From Clostridiales bacterium (GTDB lineage Bacteria; Bacillota; Clostridia; Peptostreptococcales; Natronincolaceae): a stretch of DNA of 5,007 nucleotides. The notes below the pieces were generated by a model. It was not told the origin of the DNA and ran no database searches. It worked only from the letters and a program-made list of their open reading frames with translations. The stretch is from the NCBI GenBank assembly GCA_012800145.1, contig JAAZJW010000152.1, forward strand, positions 1 through 5,007, in the 5' to 3' direction. Position numbers and translations under genes: made by a program. How positions within the stretch are numbered: the stretch's first letter is position 1; every line of letters begins with the position of its first letter. Shown in pieces: positions 1-5,007 of this stretch.

Positions 1-381
1 ATTTATATGCCGGATTTTAAATATAATGTACCGGAACGGGGAGAACGATATTCCAAAGTAATAGATTATCCGGAAAAAGCAAGGCTTGCCCTAAAAGAAA
101 TGGATCAGCAAGTAAACGGTTTGAAAGTCGACGGGAAAGGGGTAGCCTACAAGGGTCTGCTAATCCGGCATCTGGTACTGCCCGGTGGACTGGAGGACAC
201 CAAAGAGGTTTTGAAATTTATAAAAGAGGAATTATCCCCTGATTGTTTGGTAAATTTGATGAATCAATACCGTCCCTGCCACAAAGCTTTTGAATATAAG
301 GAGATAGCTAAGGGTTTAAGTTTTATGGAATATAAACAGGCATATGATTATGCGAAAGAATTGGGTTTGAAATTAGCCTGA
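1..381 (+). CDS. PflA-like radical SAM protein, C-terminal part (5' end outside window)
   Basis: The reading frame is open from base 1, with 126 codons visible before the TGA stop. The Met at base 7 is almost certainly internal, because the family reads (D)IYLPDFKY at this point and the window begins IYMPDFKY. Visible family landmarks are the GLLIRHLVLPGG stretch (about visible residues 52-63), then a VNLMNQYRPC segment (about 84-93) and a closing EYKQAYDYAKELGL helix. These are typical of the C-terminal third of the COG1313 group, annotated as pyruvate formate-lyase activating enzyme-like radical SAM proteins. The CxxxCxxC motif that binds the 4Fe-4S cluster should lie upstream and cannot be seen. 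The family is expected to cleave S-adenosylmethionine reductively in the cytoplasm; the substrate of this subgroup is not established. The gene converges on the glycohydrolase gene with 27 bases between them and no strong terminator. Confidence 0.85.
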   Translation: MYMPDFKYNVPERGERYSKVIDYPEKARLALKEMDQQVNGLKVDGKGVAYKGLLIRHLVLPGGLEDTKEVLKFIKEELSPDCLVNLMNQYRPCHKAFEYKEIAKGLSFMEYKQAYDYAKELGLKLA

Positions 382-408
382 TTAATGTTTGAAGATTTGG
401 TAAGGATT

Positions 409-1761
409 TCACCTTAGTAACTCCTGGAACCTGTTCAAAATCCCCAAAAATATCCCATTTTTAACCGCAATTGCCCATACTCCATCGCAAAATCGCTCCC
501 TGATTATATATTTCGTCAAAATGGCCCTCAATAATTCTATATCTGCCTTTGCTATAGCATCATTTATTCCGTTCATATCCTTCAAATTTCTATTATCTAA
601 AATGTCGGAATAATTAGGAGATATCAGGTTAGTTTCATAAAATTCCCTGATAAAATCCTTTAATGTTCTATCGTACACCGGATAGGGCAAGGTACGATGG
701 TTTTCCCCCGGTTTCCTTTCCTTCTCCCAGCGACACACATTTTCTTCGGTAGCGGTTTCAAAATACGGTATAAATTGGAGCAATTTTTCCGCACCTTTCC
801 GAACCAGACTTAGGTTGAATTGATTACATAAATCTTCTATATATTCCCTCCCGGCTATTTTGTCAATCCAGTCTTGAGGGATGCCTTCGTATCCATATTC
901 CAGACCTGCCAGTCCTCCCGCAACGGCAGCCACTGTATCAGTATCTTTGCCCAGATTAACAGCCTTCAGAACGCAATCCTTGTAATTATCTGTATTTAAC
1001 AAACACCATATTGCGGCCTCAAGTGTATCCACCACATACCCACTACTTCTTATTTCCTTTACAGGAAGTTGAGCAAAATCCCTCTTTTCCAGTCGCGAAA
1101 AATGCTCCAATTCATCGACAAAATAGCTTTGTTCCCTATAATATCTTGTCGCTTTATAAATCCCTGTCCTCACAGCTGCTTTTAAATCCTCACCACCGGG
1201 AAGCATAGAGGCAACGGAAACATATATGCCACAGGCAATTTTACTCCGCTTATGAGCATGTGTTAAAGCTGAGATATTATGAATAATTCCATAGGCTTCC
1301 TCGGCTGCTCCATAGGCATCTCCGAACTTAATGCCATAGATAGACTGCAAATAAAACAAAGCCGGAAGTATTCTCATAAGGGAGCCATTCCCATTATCAC
1401 GCTCATTTTTTCCTCCGCATTCCAGCGGCGGGGTGCCTTCTTCAAAACGCCTCAATGATTCCCCCGTTGTTATTCCAATGTCAAAAGCTTCCCCGTAAGG
1501 TGTATATTTACCCTCATTCTTCCATTTTATAAAGTTTGACATTATGTCATTATAGTCCAAGCCTTTGATTAAACTGTCCATAAGGCATAATGTCATACTT
1601 GTATCATCTGACCATGTGCCGGCAGGTTGATTATATGTACCATGGGCCCTCATCCCAACTACGGGATTTTTCTCGAGGGTTTCTCTGTCAACAAATTCGA
1701 CCGGCACACCCAATGCATCAGCCACGCATAACCCCATAATTCCATTTAAAACATGATTCAT
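409..1761 (-). CDS. ADP-ribosylglycohydrolase (DraG/ARH family) with C-terminal DUF6508-like domain
   Basis: This 450-residue cytoplasmic protein has two parts. Residues 1-325 are an ADP-ribosylglycohydrolase domain, expected to hydrolyse ADP-ribose from a modified side chain or related adduct using two bound magnesium ions. Visible signatures are GLCVADALGVPVEF (10-23), the metal and catalytic motif WSDDTSM (50-56), GNGSLMR (124-130), the His-rich HNISALTHAH (161-170) and the second metal motif GKDTDTVAAVAGGLAG (271-286). All expected acidic residues are present, so it should be active. Residues about 325-450 are extra relative to a plain DraG protein. They include FIPYFE (330-335), LPYPVYDRTLKDFIREFY (358-375) and AILTKYIIRERFCDGVWAIAVKNGIFLGIL (413-442), which resembles DUF6508, a domain of unknown function; that name is from memory. 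The start at 1761 is preceded by a well-placed GAGGT and is where the family fold begins. The target is unknown, and no ADP-ribosyltransferase partner is visible nearby. Confidence 0.9.
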   Translation of the reverse strand: MNHVLNGIMGLCVADALGVPVEFVDRETLEKNPVVGMRAHGTYNQPAGTWSDDTSMTLCLMDSLIKGLDYNDIMSNFIKWKNEGKYTPYGEAFDIGITTGESLRRFEEGTPPLECGGKNERDNGNGSLMRILPALFYLQSIYGIKFGDAYGAAEEAYGIIHNISALTHAHKRSKIACGIYVSVASMLPGGEDLKAAVRTGIYKATRYYREQSYFVDELEHFSRLEKRDFAQLPVKEIRSSGYVVDTLEAAIWCLLNTDNYKDCVLKAVNLGKDTDTVAAVAGGLAGLEYGYEGIPQDWIDKIAGREYIEDLCNQFNLSLVRKGAEKLLQFIPYFETATEENVCRWEKERKPGENHRTLPYPVYDRTLKDFIREFYETNLISPNYSDILDNRNLKDMNGINDAIAKADIELLRAILTKYIIRERFCDGVWAIAVKNGIFLGILNRFQELLR

Positions 1762-1769
1762 TTTTGTTT

Positions 1770-1774
1770 ACCTC
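1770..1774 (-). promoter_or_regulatory. Ribosome binding site of the glycohydrolase gene
   Basis: On the minus strand GAGGT lies 8 bases before the ATG at 1761. This supports that start over the next in-frame Met (residue 9), which falls inside the conserved first helix of the fold. Confidence 0.75.
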
Positions 1775-1820
1775 GCTTTCTAATTTGCCTCTCTGCCTGT
1801 CGGTCTATGATCGGCCATAA

Positions 1821-1840
1821 CTGATGTCAGATTATGTCAA
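1821..1840 (-). promoter_or_regulatory. Possible -35 box / tandem TGACAT site upstream of the glycohydrolase gene
   Basis: The minus strand reads TTGACATAATCTGACATCAG, two imperfect 10-base units matching at 7 of 10 positions and therefore one helical turn apart. The first unit contains a perfect TTGACA -35 hexamer (1835-1840). No good -10 hexamer lies 16-18 bases downstream (ATGGCC and TGGCCG are poor), so a factor-dependent promoter or a protein-binding site is possible. A third TGACA occurs at 1878-1882. Because a terminator lies just upstream at 1915-1941, the glycohydrolase gene needs a promoter somewhere in 1762-1914. The assignment of this exact site is inference. Confidence 0.3.
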
Positions 1841-1914
1841 CATTATTATCCTTTAGTTTACTACAAATAGGTTCAACTGTCAGCAAATAATATAGTAAAA
1901 GGTAAAGATAATAG

Positions 1915-1941
1915 AAAAAAGGCCGCCAAAACCGGTCGGCC
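1915..1941 (-). terminator. Rho-independent terminator after the Ogt-like gene
   Basis: Read on the minus strand, GGCCG and CGGCC arms (1937-1941 with 1921-1925) are extended by an inner CC/GG pair (1934-1935 with 1926-1927) across one bulged base at 1936, with a 6-base loop. The stem is followed directly by six T residues (the A-run at 1915-1920 on the plus strand). It begins 36 bases after the stop of the Ogt-like gene. The plus-strand reading lacks a T-run, so the terminator serves only minus-strand transcripts. Confidence 0.85.
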
Positions 1942-1977
1942 TAGTTGTAAACAGTTGTCTTGAACCATTCTTAAGAC

Positions 1978-2517
1978 TTATTCCTGACAACATTTTTTTC
2001 TGGTACAAACATAGTTTCCCCGCAATTTAGAGAGATCCTGTCCTTCCCATTCCAAAAGTTTTTCCCTCAAATAGCCTGCACCTGTCCTACATATTCCAAT
2101 ACCCTTTTGGGGAAGCACCCTATGGGTCGGTAAAAAATAGGAAACGGGATTTTTAGCCACTGCGCTGCCGACTGCCCGGGCTGCTCCGGGTTTTCCGAGC
2201 ACCTTTGCAATACCCCCATAGGTAGTAACCTTTCCGGGTTCCACGTTACCGACTGCTTCAAAGACACTTTGTTGAAATTCCGTAAAATCAGCCAAGTCAA
2301 GGGGCATGGAATGTTTACCTGTTTCCAAAAAGTTAAGGGTTTCTTCAATAATCAGTTTTTTAGCAGGGTTCTGTGCCTGTTCCTCATCGGCAATCCCCAA
2401 ATTTATGTGATCAAGGCCCGGTTTATCCCTCAGGGACAGGTATTTTAATCCTGTGGGGGAAAAAATAAAGCTGAGGACATCTGTTTCTAAAAAATCAACC
2501 ATTTCTTCTATTTCCAT
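1978..2517 (-). CDS. Ogt/MGMT-family protein lacking the catalytic Cys (PTHR; alkyltransferase-like)
   Basis: This 179-residue protein has the full Ogt layout. Residues 1 to about 75 form the N-terminal domain (SFIFSPTGLKYLSL at 16-29). Residues 80-160 form the DNA-binding and active-site domain, with FQQSVFEAV (81-89), the TTYG flipping Tyr (Y100), the ARAVG Arg finger (R114), the NP of the Asn hinge (N123) and the closing LLEWEG (E158). The motif that should read PCHR reads PTHR (130-133), so the alkyl-accepting Cys is Thr131, encoded by ACC. Repair by irreversible alkyl transfer is therefore not expected. Alkyltransferase-like (Atl) proteins with Trp or Ala at this site bind O6-alkylguanine and recruit nucleotide excision repair, which makes that the best functional guess. 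Unlike the short Atl proteins, this one keeps the N-terminal domain. Its tail carries C171, C176 and C177, and C143 lies in the loop after the active site. A GAAGGTGA ribosome binding site supports the start. mgtA lies 115 bases upstream on the same strand. Confidence 0.88.
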   Translation of the reverse strand: MEIEEMVDFLETDVLSFIFSPTGLKYLSLRDKPGLDHINLGIADEEQAQNPAKKLIIEETLNFLETGKHSMPLDLADFTEFQQSVFEAVGNVEPGKVTTYGGIAKVLGKPGAARAVGSAVAKNPVSYFLPTHRVLPQKGIGICRTGAGYLREKLLEWEGQDLSKLRGNYVCTRKKCCQE

Positions 2518-2526
2518 TGTCGAATT

Positions 2527-2534
2527 TCACCTTC
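2527..2534 (-). promoter_or_regulatory. Ribosome binding site of the Ogt-like gene
   Basis: On the minus strand GAAGGTGA lies 9 bases before the ATG at 2517. It supports Met1 as the start rather than Met6, and suggests the cysteine-less gene is well translated rather than decaying. Confidence 0.75.
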
Positions 2535-2585
2535 TTTTCTGACGTAGAACACCGAATCTATTTCTTATTATTCCCCTGTTGCCGC

Positions 2586-2613
2586 ATTTTAACACAAAAC
2601 ATTTCTATGTCGC
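2586..2613 (-). promoter_or_regulatory. Candidate sigma-A promoter for the Ogt-like gene
   Basis: On the minus strand GCGACA (2608-2613, 4 of 6 matches to TTGACA) is followed after 16 bases by TAAAAT (2586-2591, 5 of 6 matches to TATAAT), which is preceded by an extended -10 TGT. It sits between the mgtA stop and the Ogt-like start, leaving a leader of roughly 60 bases. The -35 match is modest, so the gene may instead depend partly on read-through from mgtA, after which no terminator is evident. Confidence 0.4.
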
Positions 2614-2632
2614 TGCCCCATTCCCCGGCACA

Positions 2633-5007
2633 TTAAAGCAGATTCCCATATCTCCTTATATATGATTTTTTTATAACTGTGGTCAATACCATATAAAGAA
2701 TTATGGTGATGACCAAATATAAAAAGTAGATTCCAGGTAGTGGCGCCAGGCCTATGGAAGCTCCAAAGGCAGTAAAGGGTATTATAGTCAGTAAGGCTAT
2801 TCCCGTAAATGTAAACAATGCCAATTGTGTTGAGGCACGACTCTGAATGAAAGGAATTTTAGGTGTCCTTATCATATGGATTACAAGGGTTTGGCTCCAC
2901 ATGGATTCTACGAACCAACCTGCCTGGAAAACTGCAATATATAATCCCATCATTTTAGGATCTGTCAGTTGATGAAACAACAGCCCTCCTGTAGACATCG
3001 GGGATATTATATAATACATTAATAAATATGTCGTAATATCAAACACGGAACTGATTGGGCCTATCCATAACATGAATTTTGCAACCGAACTTGCGTCCCA
3101 TGCTCTCGGTTTTTCTAAGAATTCCCTGTCCACGTTATCCCACGGGATTGCGGTACATGAGATATCATATATTAAATTGAGCAAAATTAAATGCAGTGAT
3201 GCCATCGGTAAAAAAGGCAAAAAGGCGCTTGCCACTAATACCGAGAACACATTTCCAAAATTCGATGAAGCCGTCATTTTGATATACTTAATCATATTGG
3301 CATAGGTTTTTCTTCCTTCAAGAATACCGTTTTCAAGTACCATCAAATCTTTTTCCAGCAGGATTACGTCTGCCGATTCCTTTGCAATATCTACTGCATT
3401 ATCAACGGAAATCCCCACATCTGAGGCTTCCAATGCTCCGGCATCGTTGATCCCATCCCCCAAATATCCTATAGAATGTCCCCTATCCCTAAGGATATTT
3501 ATAACCCTGGTTTTTTGTGATGGCATCATCTTAGCGAAAATAGTTGCCTTTTCTGCCAAATCACCGAGCTCTCCATCCGAAAGCCCTTCGATATCTGAAC
3601 CCAGATAAACATGATCAAATTTGATTCCAACCTGTTTGCAGATGCTTTTAGTTACATCTTCATTATCTCCTGTCAATATCTTTACATCCACACCGCTTGT
3701 TTTTAAAGCCTTTATGGCTGATATTGCACTCCCTTTCGGTGGATCGAGAAAGGCCAGGTAGCCAATCAAAACCATATCGTTTTCATCAACAACAGAGAAC
3801 TCACCTACCGGCGAAGGATTGGTTTTTTGTGAAACAGCTATTACTCTCATCCCTCTATTGTTCAGGTCCTGCACCTTACCCAGCACAAATTTCTTTTTCT
3901 CTTCGGTTAACTCAACAACTTCCCCTTTATATTCTACATAACTTGATATAGTGAGCATTTCCTCAACTGCACCTTTAGTTATCATTTGTGTTTTACCTGT
4001 CTCGTCTTCTACCACGACACTCATTCTTCTCCTGGTAAAATCAAAGGGAACTTCGTCTACTTTTTTGTATCTTGTAATTCTGTTTCCTATATTTTTATCA
4101 CTGTCTTTTAATTCCATGGTCTTGTTTATTATGGCAATATCCATTAAATTCTTTAACCCTGTTTGATAATAACTGTTTAAAAAGCCGTGCCTGAGAACCC
4201 TGGTGTCACTATTGCCGTCGATATCCAGGTGATATTGCAATTTAACCTTGTCCTCTGTGAGGGTCCCGGTTTTATCAGTACAAAGTATGTCTATTGCCCC
4301 AAGATTTTGTATGGAATTCAGGTTTTTTATGATTACTTTTTTCTTTGACATAGCCACTGCGCCCTTTGCCAGACTTGTAGTCACAATCATGGGCAGCATT
4401 TCCGGGGTCAGTCCTACTGCTATGGATATAGCAAATAGCAGGGCACTCAGCCAGTCACCCTTTGTTATCCCGTTAATAAAGAACACAATCGGGACCATAA
4501 CCAGCATAAATCTGATTAAGACCCAGGATACCGAATTGACCCCTTTTTCAAAACTTGTTACTGTCGGCTTTTTATTTAATTCCTGTGCAATTTCTCCAAA
4601 TATTGTATCGTTGCCCGTTGCAACAACTATCCCTTTAGCAAAACCACTTATAACATTAGTCCCCATAAACACAAGATTAAGTCTTTCAAGAATATCCCTA
4701 TCATCATAAGAAATTGCCGGGATTTTCTCTACCGCCTTGCTTTCACCCGTTAGGGCGGACTGGCTTATAAATAGGTCTTTTGCCTGAATAATCCTCATGT
4801 CTGCAGGAATCATATCTCCGGCAGACAGGTGCACAATATCCCCTACAACTATTTCATCCAGGGGAATTTCCTTAATCCCATCTTCAACCCTCTCGACACT
4901 GGCAGTAGTTTCAATCATTTCCAACAATTTTTCCGCTGCGTTTCCGCTCCTGAATTCTTGAACAAAACGTAATACACCGGATATCAATACCATGGTCAGT
5001 ATTATTA
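2633..5007 (-). CDS. mgtA: Magnesium-transporting P-type ATPase, MgtA type (N-terminus outside window)
   Basis: This membrane protein of the P3B ATPase group imports Mg2+ with ATP hydrolysis. The frame stays open to the window edge, so the Met at 4993 is internal: it lies in the second membrane helix, with IILT before it. Counting from that Met, 786 residues are visible, and about 100-130 N-terminal residues should be missing. Landmarks in order are the actuator-domain TGES (82-85), the M4 motif GLTPEMLP (194-201), the phosphorylation site DKTGTLTE with Asp240, the nucleotide-domain KGA (340-342), DPPK (417-420), TGDN (441-444), GDGINDAGAL (512-521), the M5 segment ASSNFGNVFSVL (575-586) and the M6 segment LNLIYDIS (605-612). 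Likely later helices span about 638-663, 683-706, 722-745 and 753-775. The C-terminus ends RRYG plus three residues, close to enterobacterial MgtA. All catalytic motifs are intact. Any magnesium-sensing leader would lie outside the window. Confidence 0.95.
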   Translation of the reverse strand, partial: IILTMVLISGVLRFVQEFRSGNAAEKLLEMIETTASVERVEDGIKEIPLDEIVVGDIVHLSAGDMIPADMRIIQAKDLFISQSALTGESKAVEKIPAISYDDRDILERLNLVFMGTNVISGFAKGIVVATGNDTIFGEIAQELNKKPTVTSFEKGVNSVSWVLIRFMLVMVPIVFFINGITKGDWLSALLFAISIAVGLTPEMLPMIVTTSLAKGAVAMSKKKVIIKNLNSIQNLGAIDILCTDKTGTLTEDKVKLQYHLDIDGNSDTRVLRHGFLNSYYQTGLKNLMDIAIINKTMELKDSDKNIGNRITRYKKVDEVPFDFTRRRMSVVVEDETGKTQMITKGAVEEMLTISSYVEYKGEVVELTEEKKKFVLGKVQDLNNRGMRVIAVSQKTNPSPVGEFSVVDENDMVLIGYLAFLDPPKGSAISAIKALKTSGVDVKILTGDNEDVTKSICKQVGIKFDHVYLGSDIEGLSDGELGDLAEKATIFAKMMPSQKTRVINILRDRGHSIGYLGDGINDAGALEASDVGISVDNAVDIAKESADVILLEKDLMVLENGILEGRKTYANMIKYIKMTASSNFGNVFSVLVASAFLPFLPMASLHLILLNLIYDISCTAIPWDNVDREFLEKPRAWDASSVAKFMLWIGPISSVFDITTYLLMYYIISPMSTGGLLFHQLTDPKMMGLYIAVFQAGWFVESMWSQTLVIHMIRTPKIPFIQSRASTQLALFTFTGIALLTIIPFTAFGASIGLAPLPGIYFLYLVITIILYMVLTTVIKKSYIRRYGNLL

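Noticed and set aside
401..416. A 5-base-pair hairpin (TAAGG/CCTTA) between the convergent radical SAM and glycohydrolase genes
   Set aside because: The stem is short and AT-rich, overlaps the glycohydrolase stop codon and has no T-run, so it cannot be supported as a terminator.
1011..1208. A 65-codon plus-strand open frame antisense to the glycohydrolase gene
   Set aside because: It is fully embedded in a well-supported coding region and its translation shows no recognisable motif.
2067..2348. A 93-codon minus-strand open frame inside the Ogt-like gene
   Set aside because: It is in another frame of a gene with clear family motifs and shows no domain of its own.
409..2517. The glycohydrolase and Ogt-like genes as a DNA-modification or toxin-antitoxin module similar to DarTG
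   Set aside because: DarG antitoxins use a macro domain rather than the DraG fold, no toxin transferase is present, and a strong terminator separates the two genes.
2616..2632. A TGCC/GGCA hairpin just after the mgtA stop as a possible terminator
   Set aside because: Only four base pairs close a 9-base loop and no T-run follows.
4248..4709. A 153-codon plus-strand open frame antisense to mgtA, with shorter ones at 3072-3305, 3697-3951 and 3951-4166
   Set aside because: They lie wholly inside the strongly conserved mgtA frame, resemble no family I know, and have low-complexity hydrophobic composition expected from the reverse complement of a membrane protein gene.

Overview
The window looks like a stretch of chromosome from a low-to-medium G+C Firmicute, most likely a clostridial anaerobe. 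The reasons are AT-rich spacers, strong GA-rich ribosome binding sites, a classical hairpin-plus-U-run terminator, and proteins that read like clostridial family members. Genus cannot be fixed from this sequence. I see no insertion sequence, phage gene, CRISPR array, tRNA or rRNA.

Layout. (1) Bases 1-381, plus strand: the C-terminal end of a PflA-like radical SAM protein whose iron-sulfur cluster half lies outside the window. (2) Bases 409-1761, minus strand: an ADP-ribosylglycohydrolase (DraG/ARH fold) with an extra C-terminal domain resembling DUF6508; it converges on the radical SAM gene with a 27-base gap. (3) Bases 1762-1977: a spacer holding the upstream region of the glycohydrolase gene and a good Rho-independent terminator for the next gene. 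(4) Bases 1978-2517, minus strand: a full-length Ogt/MGMT-like protein whose active-site Cys is replaced by Thr (PTHR instead of PCHR). (5) Bases 2518-2632: a short spacer with a possible promoter. (6) Bases 2633 to the window edge, minus strand: an MgtA-type magnesium P-type ATPase lacking only its N-terminus, which lies beyond the window.

The three minus-strand genes run in the order mgtA, Ogt-like, glycohydrolase. The terminator after the Ogt-like gene separates the glycohydrolase into its own transcription unit. No clear terminator follows mgtA, so the Ogt-like gene may be reached by read-through as well as from its own promoter. The genes do not form an obvious pathway: magnesium uptake, DNA alkylation-damage recognition, removal of ADP-ribose and a radical SAM activity look like ordinary neighbours. 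The item most worth a second look is the cysteine-less Ogt-like protein, followed by the two-domain glycohydrolase. I found no convincing evidence of a new multi-gene system.
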